The notes under the pieces: model-generated
Database searches by the model: none
Seen by the model: only the letters and a program-made list of their open reading frames with translations
What the model was told of the DNA's origin: nothing
Program-made: the position numbers and the translations under genes
Part shown: piece by piece, positions 35,463 to 46,631 of the stretch
Position numbering within the stretch: position 1 is the first letter of the stretch
Layout of the letters: each line of letters opens with the position of its first letter
From: Daldinia sp. FL1419
Taxonomy: Eukaryota; Ascomycota; Sordariomycetes; Xylariales; Hypoxylaceae
Direction: 5' to 3'
NCBI GenBank assembly: GCA_025201765.1
Contig: MU623422.1
Span: 1-64,000, forward strand
Length of the DNA stretch: 64,000 bases

Positions 35463-35640
35463 AGTAAGAGCGACGTTCACGTAAGTTGAAGTTTGTGTAT
35501 GATGAAGAATATCCTATTGGGGTATCGCGTCTATGTGTATGGGGCGCTTTATATATATATATATACACATGTTTATATGCATCAATAATATACAGAAGTA
35601 GCAATTTTAGCCAAGTTATCTTGCCATGTTTGCTTTGGAC

Positions 35641-36963
35641 CTAGTCTTCATTTATGATACCGAATAAGTTGTTAAACCATCTCCCAACCGGTTCGCTGGA
35701 GACCTTAGGTCGCCAGTCGGTGATTTGGTGGAGATAGGCTGATTCTAGGGACGTTGGTAGGCTTTCACTGGAAACTTCCGTGATTTGCCCGTGACGGACT
35801 GTCATGGCTGCTTGGAAGTTTGGAAGTAAGTTGTCGGTCAAAGACGGCCTGGGACGAGGGTCGTCTTCGGTTGGGTGTGTTGAGAAGGTGAATTGGGGTG
35901 TTTGTGTGTATATCCACTCCAGAGACTATTATGAAGTTAGCGAGGGAGTCTTTGAGGTATTCGTATTTCATATTTAGAATCGGGGGTTCGGGATGTGAGA
36001 CGGTTCATAATTTCGAGTAAATCCCTTATCTCTTTATTGTCTAGTGGTAAAAAGAAAGCTAGGGGTGAAATAAAGACATACCTTGAGTTCGTCGTACCCC
36101 TTTGCGATAGCCGGGACACTATCTAAAGCTCCCTCGGCATCCGGCTGCCAAATGATCTCGGGGTCAACGTTGCCGTACATGGCACCGAACTCGGCAACTA
36201 CGGCTTCCTCAAAGGCGTTGGTGTCCGGAACGCCTACGTTACGGATTGGGCTGCGTACACTTTCGACACCGCGCGCTTTTATGTAGGGAGCAGCAGGGGA
36301 GCGTAAAAGCGGTCCTACGAGTGGTAGGTTAGGCGACTGCAAGAGACACGTACCGTGATGCAGGGAGCGCAAACGTGTTAACTTATAGGCCGAGCCCGAA
36401 ATTTTAAAGGTTTGCTTCTGTGTCGTGTCGGGGACATCTAAAACTATATCATGTCTCTCATTGACACGGGACCCGAGCACGCCAAGAGAACGGAGCGCTC
36501 GCACAACCATCTCGGCGTGCTTATTCCGGTCGAAGGAGGCCGGCGGACACATGACGCTATAGTTCACGTTGCCCTCGTCGTGGAAGACCGTGCCGCCGCC
36601 AGACCGCCGGCGCACAAGAAGTACTGGGCCTTCATTGCTGCCGTTCTCGACGACGTGGCTCTTCCCCGGGCCCAGCAATCCCAAGTTAACCTCGACCCAT
36701 GGGTTTTGGTTGCGGCCGATAACAACGCAGGGACGGTTCGTGTACAAGAATAAGACGACAGACTCCGGAGGGGACTTTTGTAATAAAAAGTGCTCGATAG
36801 AGAGGTTCAGGTAAGGATCTTTAGTCCGTGATATGTACACCTGGACTCGGTTTGAGGGGTGCGAAACGGCTTCCGCGTTGAAGAGGCGCCGGCTGGTTGA
36901 GGGCATAAACGGTCTTATACGCGGCCGGCTGAAAGTGTTGAGAAGACAACGCGGAAAAGCCAT
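35641..36963 (-). CDS. AIM22: mitochondrial lipoyltransferase / lipoate-protein ligase A family
   Basis: Two exons, 36963-36082 and 35925-35641, about 388 aa. It starts at the ATG at 36963 (MAFPRCLLNTFSRPRIRPF); an upstream extension of the frame has only GTG. The N-terminus is Arg/Ser-rich without acids, like a mitochondrial presequence. The LplA fold follows: YISRTKDPYLNLSIEHFLL, CVVIGRNQNPWVEVN, LLVRRRSGGGTVFHDEGNVN (substrate loop) and ISGSAYKLTRLRSLHHGTCL (contains the conserved Lys). The donor GTATGT and acceptor AATAG join YDELK to SLEWIYTQTPQFTF, the normal start of the small C-terminal domain. The enzyme attaches lipoate to E2 subunits and GcvH in mitochondria. Without the second exon the protein would seem truncated. 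Only about 310 bp separate the start from a nested transposon. Confidence 0.93.
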
Positions 36964-37271
36964 ATGAAAAAGTCGGTGTTGATAAAAAGTAGGTACTCGT
37001 CGCCTCACCTCATTTCGTCTTATTCTATCTCATGTTATATACCATTTTGTGTATCCTCAGGCAATTTATATGAGTTATAAATTGTTGGTTGAATATTGCA
37101 AAAGTGAGTGAGTGAAGCTTATTAAGTGATAAGATGAGATTGGATATTAGGTGCAGCCGTTACATGAGAGGTACATAGTACATGACAAAGCTGCAAAGTT
37201 ACATACACACACCCCTGTCTCATTCCGGGTCCCTGCAGCTGCTCGTACCTAGGTACCTACCTTCCTAGGCA
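36964..37271. promoter_or_regulatory. short promoter of the lipoyltransferase gene, flanked by transposon
   Basis: 308 bp between the start codon and the target-site duplication of the transposon, with TACCTAGGTACC words at about 37246-37262. Confidence 0.5.
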
Positions 37272-37280
37272 TTAGATACC
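37272..37280 (+). repeat. left 9-bp target-site duplication (TTAGATACC)
   Basis: Identical to 44050-44058 on the other side of the inverted-repeat element. Confidence 0.85.
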
Positions 37281-37379
37281 CAGTATCTTTAAAAGGCCAG
37301 GTAAATCCTCATAAAAGGCCAACCCATCCACTTTTCCACGTGAGATGGTGGCCCGACACACACACACCTAATTTATATG
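37281..37379 (+). repeat. left terminal inverted repeat
   Basis: Pairs with 43951-44049 inverted. The left copy is the less mutated one: it keeps CCTC, GAGATGG and CCCGACAC where the right copy reads TTTC, GAAATGG and CCCAACAC. Contains a CACGTG palindrome. Confidence 0.88.
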
Positions 37380-37503
37380 GGGTTTAATTTATCCCCCAAT
37401 TAAAAACAGAAAAAATAGAAAATTACCTGGTCGCATTTTAATTTATAAAATATTAAATATTTTAATGCTGCAAAAACATCATAGGTGTTTAAAATTCAGG
37501 TTG

Positions 37504-37508
37504 GAAAA
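37504..37508 (+). repeat. 5-bp target-site duplication of the LTR element (GAAAA), left copy
   Basis: Directly precedes the TG of the left LTR; matches 43704-43708. Confidence 0.75.
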
Positions 37509-37712
37509 TGTTGGTAGGTACATACGTAAGATAAAAGCAAGATAACAAAAAAATAAATAATAATAGGGATAAGACTGGTATATTGTAGTTATTTAAAGAA
37601 GAAAGTTATTTAGGAGAGATAGGTGGGAAACCTATCTTTATATAATAATAAATATATAAATACTTTTTAAAGGTTATATATTAAATTAAAAATATAAATT
37701 ATTTAATTACCA
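37509..37712 (+). repeat. left LTR (204 bp)
   Basis: Starts TGTTGGTAGG, ends TTACCA. Shares AGGTGGGAAA and ATCTTTATATAATAATA with the right copy. Its 3' part is more strongly mutated than in the right copy (e.g. ATATATTAAATT against ATATGCCAGACT). Confidence 0.85.
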
Positions 37713-40700
37713 TTCACTTTATTTTCTTTTTATAATTATATTATAAACCTAATACCTAACTCTTACTTTACTTATCTTTTTAATTACAAGTTAATTTAAT
37801 TATTCTCCACCAACATCCACATAACCTCATTTAGGGATACCTTCATTATAATATTTATAGGATTATATGTATTGTAAATTTATTAAATATTATTAATTTC
37901 CTAATTTTTATATAATTATTATAAAATTATCAAATTAATTATTAATTTTTTTTTATTAGTATTACCTATTTGAATAAAGTATTGATATAAAGAGAATAAA
38001 TTAATATATAGGATTAATGGAACTTTGGGTAGTAAGAGGCATTCTAAAATAATATTAATTATATAGTGGATAACATATTTAATATTAAAGTTTTAGATTA
38101 TTTTATAAATTTTATTAATAAATATGTTCCAAATAATGCATTTATATTTGGTAGATAATTAATAAATAATATTATTAATAATTTAAATTTTATTATTTTG
38201 ATTAATTAATTTTTTATTATTTAATATAATAATATAATCAATTTATAAATTTAAATCTTTATTATTTATAAATAAGTTATTAATAAAAATATATAAATAT
38301 AAATTTTAAAAATCTAAATTAATATAATTAAATCTTTATAATTAATTATTTATTTACTATTTAATTTGGGTATTAAAGGTTTTTATTTTTTTAAAACCTG
38401 ATTTTAAATATTAAACCATTATTAAATAATCAAAAGTTACCTTAAATTAATAAATAAAGGAAATATATATTCCTTATACCCACTACTTAATAAACTTCTT
38501 AATCATATTTAATGATTTTATATCTAACTATTCAAATTTCTCAACTTATCCCTTTTATATAATAATTACATTATAATTTTCTTTATAAATAATAAAATAC
38601 AAATTATTAAAATCTTCAATTCTAACATTTAATATTTTCTAAAGGCGTGCCTTAATCCCAACTTTAACAAATACCTTATCTTCTACTATCAGAAATTCTA
38701 TAATACTAACATTTAAAATATTATTTATTTAAAAATCTATAATTTTAAACAGAACTATATCCATTATTAATAAACATAAATTAAACACTAATAATTTCAT
38801 ATTAAATTCTTATTAATAATAATATAAATAAATTTTAAATTAATATATTCCTAATTTAACCAAATTATATAATAATTTAATAATATGTAATAGTATCTTT
38901 TTAAAATATTTACTTTTTAATTTTATTAATAATTATATAAATATTATTCATTATATAGGTATTTTAAATTAGGTATATATTATAATAATATTTTTTATTA
39001 TAATTTTTATATTTTAATATTAAAAAATTAAAGTTAAGGTTAAAATAAAATGTTGATTTACCTTTTGGATGGTAGGGGTATATATTATAATAAATTTTTT
39101 ATTAAGGTTATTATAATTTTGAATAATAAGCTTTAATTTTTTATAAAATGTTAATATATTTTTTCCCTTTATTTTGTGGATTATTTATAATTTGAAGATT
39201 GTTATTCTTTAATGAATTAATATGTTATACATTTTAAGTTATAAAATTCTTTTATTAAATAATGTATTAAATTCCTTTATGTTTGATATTTTATATAATT
39301 TTTTTATAATAATAATCTTTTTTATTATATGTAATTGAAATATTAAGGTTAAATTATTTTATTTTTTATTATTAAAGTATAAAATATTAATATGTGAAAG
39401 ATTGTTGGTATATATAAGGTTTTTTTTTGGAATTATTTTATAATTATTTAGATTAAATGTAGGTTTGGGTAGTTGTATTTGAAATTCTTTGGTGGGCATT
39501 AGATTGTCCTTAAATTGAGTATAGGGTTTGATATGGGAGCTCCAGAATATAGATATTCTTTTGGATATGTTGGATGTTATAGTGATATTTTTATTAATAA
39601 TTGTAATAATTTTATAAAACCCTTTTTATCCATCCTTTTTTTGGTAGATAAGAATTTTATTATTAATGGATAATGATATAAACAACATTTTTGTGATATT
39701 AGGGCTATTATGAGTGTTAAATATGTCTTGAATAAAATATTATAATTTAATTTTTTTAATTTTAATTATAATTTTTTGTATTATTAGGGTATAATAAATT
39801 TAAATAAATATAGGTAGTAAGTTTATGTTAATTTAGGGGTAGGCTCTAAAGATAAGTAGTATAAGAACTAATCCATTAGGATTAGTTATATTATTGATTA
39901 TTTTTATAACCATCTATAGCCATAATACCCTTGAATTAAAACTTTAAAATTTGTTTATAATTATCTTATAAATTTAGTGGATTAGATTGTGGTACCCTTT
40001 TACTTTATTGATAGATTAATATATTTTAATTAATACTTAATAATATATGATTTTAATAATATATATTTTATTTTGGAATTTTGGGTTATTAAAATTTATT
40101 TTTATATTGTAGGAGATAATATTTGAAAGGCTAAAATAAATATTAATTTAATATTTTTTTAACATTTTTTATATTTTTTTGGTTATAATGCCTTTTATGA
40201 ATTATATTATTTGGAAATTAGTAATAATATTAATTATATGTAAAACCAATTATTTTTTTAAATATATGATATTAATAACCATTTTATAATTAAAATTTAT
40301 ATTAAAATCTTTAAAAGTAAATTTAAATTTCTATAAATCCTTACCTTTAATTTAACAATGGTGATAAAATTTATTAATTTTTTTAAAATTATTTATATTA
40401 ATATTATAATTAGTTTTATTTAGGAGATTATAAAGTTTTTTAATTATAGGATAATTAAAATGGGTGTATAGGTATTATAACTTTATTTTTATAAAGTAGG
40501 TAATATTATTTAAATAAAATTATAAATATTTTTATTTTTGTTTAATATTAATTATTATATTATTTTTGTATATTAGTTAGTTGGTGATGTTATTGAAATA
40601 TATTTTTAGATAATTTATATCCTTAATTGAGAGGAAGAATGGTATATCTAACTTTATAATATAAAAATTTATATTATTAAATGGGGTGTTGACTGTAATT

Positions 40701-43499
40701 ATATTTAATAATTTGATAGGAAATTTATTTTTAAATTTAATATTAGTTTTTTTAATATGGATATAATTTATTTGAAATTTCTGATTGGGATATTTATTAA
40801 TAAGAGTAAAGTATTATTTTTTATTTATTATTGAAATATGGGTAGTTTTAATATTTAGTATGATATTTTAGAATATAATTTTTATATATTAATTTAAAAT
40901 GAAGATAATGTTAATTCTTTTAATTATTAAGGGAATAAAAGTTGTGATGTAGTGGTAGAAAGTTTGATTAAATAAATATATTATTGTTATGAATTGTATA
41001 TTTTTATTATTTTTTAATTTTGGGGTTATATTATAGGTGTTATTATTTTCTTATTTTAAGTTTTGGTTTTTGAGTCCTTTGTAATTTGTTAGAAAGGTTA
41101 TATAATTCTTTTTAGATGTGTTGTACTTAATTTTCCAATTTTTTTTGGCTTTTTTGCAATTAGCTTTTGGATGTTTAATAAATTAACAACCTTTTTTTTT
41201 ATATACCTAATATTTATATTTCCAAATCTTCTTAAGTTATTTAAAGATATATTTTTTATTTTTATTATTTTTATAATATTTTTTATTGATATAATTATTA
41301 TGGGTTTTTTTATTATTGTTTTTATTGGTATTGTTGGTTATAAATTGTTATGGTATTTTTATAATTTTGTAATTTCGGAGGGATGTTTGGAGTTTGTTAA
41401 TTAAAGTTATAATTATCCTTAATAGTTTGAAGAGTGTGTTTTGGAATTGTAATATATTTTAATATATTTTATAAATGATTATAATGAATTGTAATTTTCT
41501 TTTATAATTAAAACCAAATACTCTTTAATATAATTATAGTTTATTAAATAAAATTTGTAATATTTTTATATTTATTTTTTTTTAATTTTATTTTTTTATT
41601 TTAATATTAAAGAAAGTAATACTTATTCAATTTTAATAATATTAGTTTTTATTTTTTATAATGTTAAAATAATATTATAAAATAAAATATATATTGGTAA
41701 AGTATTAATGTTGAAGAATATTATATAAGAAATAGAGGGATATTTTTTTTATTAATATTAATAAAAATATGGTATGGAATTATAATAGGCATATATTTGT
41801 TATAAAATATGTTTTTAAGAAAAATTTAAATTTATTTTTAAGAATGTTATATGGTTTTTTAATATAGTTGTTGTTGATATTCTAAATTTTTTTGAAATAT
41901 TTTATAATAGTGGATGGGTATATTTTATTAAAAATATATTTTAAAAGAACCATAAAGTAGGTTAGTATTTGTTGGTTATTAATAGGTATAAGGATTTGGT
42001 TTTAAAAGATTTTTTTTTATATAAGTAATGGTGCTATTAGGAAAAAGGAATTATAACTTCTTATTAATTAATTCCCTCTGCTTACTCTAACATTTGGAAA
42101 TAATATTATAATTATATATAGATTATTTAATAATGGTTTAAGGAATTTAAAACCATTTTTCAAAATTAAAGGAAGGGGTTAGGCTAATGTAAGGTTTGTA
42201 TTATATTTAAGGTTATAATTTGGGTTATATTTTTATTATGTAAGATAAGTAAGGTAAACTGAAAGGGGTAAAAGTAGTGGTAATTAAGCAAATACTAGAA
42301 GTCCTTACTAAAAAAAAGGGCTGGGAAAAATATCAAGTACCAATTAATTTCTTTATTGGGATTATTCTAATTAATTAAAAAATCCTTAAATTCTTTGGGG
42401 GTTATAATAAAATCCTATAAAATAAGGATGGAATAATAATTAACGTAATAGAATTGTGGTTAGGAAAGGAGGGGATTGTAAAGCGGGTTTTATTTAGGTT
42501 GTTGATAAAGTATTAAAAATAGAAGAAAGATTAAATAATAATGGTTATAAAATAAAAAACATATATTATATAGGGTAAGGAGGATTATAAAAAATAATAT
42601 TTAATTGTTTTATTTATATAATTTAATAAGTGGGTATTTATAGATTGTAAATTGTTAGTTGCTATTGTTGTACAAGTGCCATTACTTAAATAATTATTCC
42701 TATACTAAAATATATTAATTCTTTTTTAATATTAATTATTAATATTTTTTATGTTAGTGTATTAAGCCATTTAAATTTTACAACCTCCAATTTGTTTGAA
42801 TTTTATTGTAATAATTTATTTACAAATATGAAATTATTAAATACTTTTATATAATTAGTATTTAATTTTCCTATATAAATGTTTCTTTGTATTAGTGTTG
42901 TTTGTAAGGCAATTCTAATTAACTTTGATATATTAATAAAATTATTTATAATAAATCCCTTAAAATATTCCTTATATTTAACTAACATTTTATTAGGTAT
43001 ATGTGTATATAAAGAGTTTAAATTTATGATTTTAAAATTTCTTATTACTTATAATATCTAAGTTACTTTTTACTTAGGGGTTATATTTATAAAAATAATA
43101 CTTATCTATTTTATAACCTTATAATTAAATTGGTTGATGAATATTATGTTTTGAAAGGGTAGGTATTTTATTAGTTTGTAAAGCATATTTATACTTTTTA
43201 TTTAAATGATATTCATATTATTAAATAAAATATGGTTTTGTACTTATATTAAACTTTCTGATTAAGATATTATGGGAATAGGTATTAAGGATAAGTATGA
43301 TGATGAAAATAGTGATTTGGGAAGGTATATATCCTAAAAATTAAATAATATTAAATAACAATTATTTATTATAAAAATAATTAGAAATATGATGTTAATA
43401 TTATTTATATTATTATAATAAAGATTTTCAAATTATTATAGTAGTGATTTTTTTAATTTTATTAATTTATATTATTAACTATTTAATAACATTAATTAA

Positions 43500-43703
43500 T
43501 ATTAGTAGGTATGTATATAAAATAAAAATAAAATAATAATAAAGTAAATAATAATAAGGATAAAATTAATATATTATAGTTGTTTAAAAAAAAAAGTTAT
43601 TTAAGAAAGATAGGTGGGAAATTTATCTTTATATAATAATAGATATATGAGTATTTCTTAAGGGTCATATGCCAGACTAAGGACATAAGTCATTCAATCA
43701 TCA
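43500..43703 (+). repeat. right LTR (204 bp)
   Basis: Starts TATTAGTAGG (TG changed to TA), ends ATCATCA, followed by GAAAA. Same length as the left copy with no indels. Confidence 0.85.
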
Positions 43704-43708
43704 GAAAA
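43704..43708 (+). repeat. 5-bp target-site duplication of the LTR element (GAAAA), right copy
   Basis: Directly follows the CA end of the right LTR. Confidence 0.75.
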
Positions 43709-43950
43709 GGTATTGTATACCCTAAAATTAACCTTATATACCTTATAAAAAGGGTTATATTAAATCTTATCATTATAAGCACTAATATTAAAAATATTAT
43801 ATATAATTATAATAATAATGTAAATAATAATATTAATATTGAAATATTAATAATAACTTTAATTATTAAATAATATTTTAAGTTATAATATAATTATATA
43901 AAAATATAATTAGGTAATATTCTGTTTTTGTTAGGGATTGGATTAAATTT

Positions 43951-44049
43951 AATATAAATTAGGTGTGTATGTGTTGGGCTACCATTTCACGTGGAAAAGT
44001 GGATGGGTTGGCCTTTTATGAAAATTTACCTGGCCTTTTAAAGATACTG
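43951..44049 (-). repeat. right terminal inverted repeat
   Basis: Reverse complement of 37281-37379 with six transitions. Confidence 0.88.
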
Positions 44050-44058
44050 TTAGATACC
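44050..44058 (+). repeat. right 9-bp target-site duplication (TTAGATACC)
   Basis: Identical to 37272-37280. Confidence 0.85.
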
Positions 44059-44404
44059 CCATATTATGTAACCTTTTCGAGAAAGCCAAGATCTTTATCG
44101 ATAACGATCGCGGGGCTTGGATCGGAGGTACAGAACTGCAGAAACCCCCACCATCGAATAAGACCTCGAAAATTAAATCTTGTCCTCAATTCGTTTGCTC
44201 TTTGATCTTTGACTCGTAACGAACAAAGCCTTCCTATCGCTTTAAAGGGACCACAACGCAGTCCCTGGAGATTTGTTGCGGCAATTACTGGTCAACTTCT
44301 AGGAGTAATTTATGATATATCCTAGTCTATCAATTGGCTAGTTTGGATAACATAACACTTACCCACCGAGTCATCGCATCGCCTACATTTCGAGAAGTAC
44401 AACG
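44059..44404 (+). promoter_or_regulatory. promoter of chorismate synthase, next to the transposon
   Basis: 346 bp of normal base composition between the transposon and the ARO2 start. No gene seen; the leader is CATCACATCGCC-type pyrimidine/A-rich sequence. Confidence 0.5.
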
Positions 44405-45719
44405 ATGTCTACCTTTGGAGATTTCTTTCGGGTGACCACGTGAGTTTTGCGATCCAATTGATTCTGTAACACATCTCTAACACAATTCCTACAGCTATGG
44501 AGAGTCCCACTGCCGTTCGGTAGGATGTATCGTAGACGGCTGCCCTCCCGGCATGGAGCTTACCGAGGACGACATTCAGCCCCAGATGAACCGTCGCCGC
44601 CCGGGTCAAAGCAGCATCACAACTCCTCGAAATGAGAAAGACCGAGTCGCTATACAATCCGGTACCGAGTTTGGTGTAACACTCGGCACTCCGATTGGTC
44701 TAGTCGTCCTCAACGAAGATCAGAGACCCAAGGACTATGGAAACAAGACGATGGATCTCTACCCCCGACCCAGCCACGCCGACTGGACTTACCTAGAGAA
44801 GTATGGTGTCAAGGCAAGCAGTGGTGGTGGAAGGAGCTCAGCTCGTGAGACAATTGGTAGAGTGGCAGCCGGCGCCATCGCTGAGAAATATCTTAAGCTC
44901 GCATACGGTGTTGAAATCACCGCTTTTGTAACGTCTGTTGGCGCGGTTCACATGTTCCCGCCTACACCCGAATACCCCACGCCGAGCCAGAACCCTGCAT
45001 TCATGGATTTAATCCAAAATATCGATCGCGAAACCGTCGACAAGTATCTGCCAGTACGGTGTCCGGACGAGCAGGCTTCGCAAAAGATGGCCGACTACAT
45101 TGCCGAATTTAAGGAACGCAATGACAGCATCGGCGGTACGGTAACCTGTGTTATCAAGAACGTACCGAGCGGTCTAGGAGAACCGTGCTTTGACAAATTG
45201 GAGGCGAAACTTGGACACGCTATGCTCAGCATACCGGCGACTAAGGGCTTTGAAATTGGCTCCGGTTTCGGCGGTTGCGAAGTACCGGGATCTATACACA
45301 ATGACCCCTTTATCAGGGCGCCGGAAAGCCCTGCTAGCCCTGAAACCGGCGCCGGGCGTAACGGTACTCCCAGACCTAGACTTACAACTAAGACGAACAA
45401 CTCTGGAGGTATCCAGGGTGGTATTTCAAACGGCGCACCTATCTACTTCCGAGTTGCCTTCAAACCCCCAGCAACGATTAGCCAAGCACAGACCACAGCC
45501 ACCTACGACGGCGATGCTGAAGGCGTACTAGAAGCCAAGGGAAGACACGATCCTTGCGTTGTGCCGAGGGCGGTTCCCATCGTCGAGGCTATGGCGGCAC
45601 TGGTAGTTATGGATGCTCTGATGCAGCAGATGGGACGACACGAAGCTAGAAGACATCTTCCTCCTCTAAAGCAAACTGTGCCTCCAGCGGACAACGGTGT
45701 TTCCATGGCTGCAAATTAG
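44405..45719 (+). CDS. ARO2: chorismate synthase
   Basis: Two exons, 44405-44439 and 44495-45719, about 419 aa. Exon 1 encodes MSTFGDFFRVTT; the donor GTGAGT and acceptor CTACAG, 55 nt apart, continue it as YGESHCRSVGCIVDGCPPG, the first signature of the family. Further signatures are RRRPGQSSITTPRNEKDRV, GTEFGVTLGTPIG, RPKDYG, GGGRSSARETIGRVAAGAI and NNSGGIQGGISNGAPI. The enzyme is the last step of the shikimate pathway, converting EPSP to chorismate with reduced FMN. Fungal forms are bifunctional, with their own flavin reductase. Length is normal. The start lies only 355 bp from a RIPed transposon, yet the coding sequence shows no RIP damage. Confidence 0.97.
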
Positions 45720-46156
45720 AAATAAAACAAGGATAGATAAAAGTGGATGGCGAAAATGTAGCGAGATAAAAAAAAAAATAATAGCAACAAGAATGGCTTC
45801 AAGTTCTCTAAGGGCGTTACTGCTGTATATATAATCTTCATATTAAGACCAAAATTTGATGTATCATAGATTTCCACGCACTTGTTGCCATAGACTAGAC
45901 TACCGCTCGTAAATCTAGAGGGCGTCATAAAATCCTAGACCTGTCTGGATAGAATTCCGCATAAACGACCTATCGGTTAGCCTTCACTGATAAATTTCCA
46001 CTGTAAGCCACAAAATAGTCTCATGGGAGGGTAGGAAAGGTATCGTGTTATACGCATGTGGTAGTACGTAACATGTCTTACTCTATATCTATAATCCCAC
46101 GCCCTCTCTCCCTCCAACCCTCTTAATTACCTACCGGGAAAGCCCGTCTGGTTTTC
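45720..46156. other. intergenic, convergent 3' region
   Basis: 437 bp between ARO2 and the 8-Cys protein gene; A-rich at 45765-45785. No gene seen. Confidence 0.6.
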
Positions 46157-46631
46157 TCATTCGTCAATGAAGTCCATCTCTTCGTTGTTGAGGTTGTAGA
46201 TGTGAAGCATCCCGTCCTTGTCGACTTCACGATGGCCCTCGGGACAGCCTATGATAACTAGGGTTAGCGGATTCCAACGCAATACTTATAATGAAAGGGC
46301 TGGGCGAATTCGGTGTGGTGAGTTTTTGGGTTATGTGAAAATTGCTATACGTACATTCGGCGTACTATGGATGATATAAGTTAGTATCGATGTCTCGGCT
46401 GGGTAGTTGGAGGACTGAAGGGGGGACAATGTGGAAGCTTACGAGGATGTCGTTGCATTCTTCTTTGTAGCAATCGTGAGTCCTGCATGTTATGCAGTTA
46501 GGGAGACAGCAGTAGGCCTGGTCTGGGGGTGAATCAAGCCGGGGCAGCAGAGTGGGCCCGGCGTTGACGAGGAGGGATAGCGGCATGGCGGCAAAGGCGC
46601 CGAGGGAGTAGATGATGGTCGAGGAACGCAT
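46157..46631 (-). CDS. small secreted 8-cysteine protein A (paralogue of the gene at 62.3 kb)
   Basis: Three exons, 46631-46443, 46364-46355 and 46248-46157, about 96 aa. A signal peptide (MRSSTIIYSLGAFAAMPLSL..VNA) precedes a cysteine core: YCCLPNCITCRTHDCYKEEC, then NDIL and YAECCPEGHREV, ending HIYNLNNEEMDFIDE. The middle exon is only 10 nt (TACGCCGAAT); it is placed by ACTAAC branch/CATAG acceptor on one side and GTACGT on the other, and by the match of YAECC to YSICC in the paralogue. Spacing is CC-x3-C-x2-C-x4-C-x4-C-x7-CC. I do not recognise a named family. Size, secretion and disulfide richness are effector-like or antimicrobial-like, but that is inference. Confidence 0.75.

Larger units (their letters stand above)
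37509..43703 (+). mobile_element. RIP-degraded LTR retrotransposon, 6195 bp
   Basis: Bounded by two 204-bp direct repeats that align without gaps at a constant offset of 5991 bp, and by 5-bp GAAAA duplications. The left LTR begins TG and the right LTR ends CA. The 5.8-kb interior is extremely AT-rich, with no frame longer than about 80 codons, so gag and pol are unreadable. The superfamily (Gypsy or Copia) cannot be assigned; orientation is given as + by convention only. Most differences between the LTRs are transitions, as RIP produces. Parts of the interior are G-poor and others C-poor on the plus strand. Confidence 0.85.
37281..44049. mobile_element. Mutator-like (MULE/MITE-type) TIR element carrying a nested LTR retrotransposon
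   Basis: Begins CAGTATCTTTAAAAGG and ends with its reverse complement. About 99 bp of terminal inverted repeat align without gaps, with six differences, all C/T or G/A transitions. It is flanked by identical 9-bp duplications TTAGATACC. Long TIRs with 9-bp duplications are typical of the Mutator superfamily (established knowledge). Removing the nested LTR element leaves about 570 bp, so the host element was a short non-autonomous copy. The interior is strongly AT-rich with no coding frame; transition-only differences point to RIP. It ends 355 bp before the chorismate synthase start codon. Confidence 0.85.

Noticed and set aside
41171..41404. 77-codon hydrophobic frame inside the AT-rich block
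   Set aside because: Phe/Ile-rich product of AT-rich RIPed DNA; not a membrane protein gene.
41971..42006. LLVINRYKDLVL reading that recalls the Gypsy integrase segment around the catalytic Asp
   Set aside because: Too short and not restorable by RIP transitions alone; the superfamily of the LTR element is left open.
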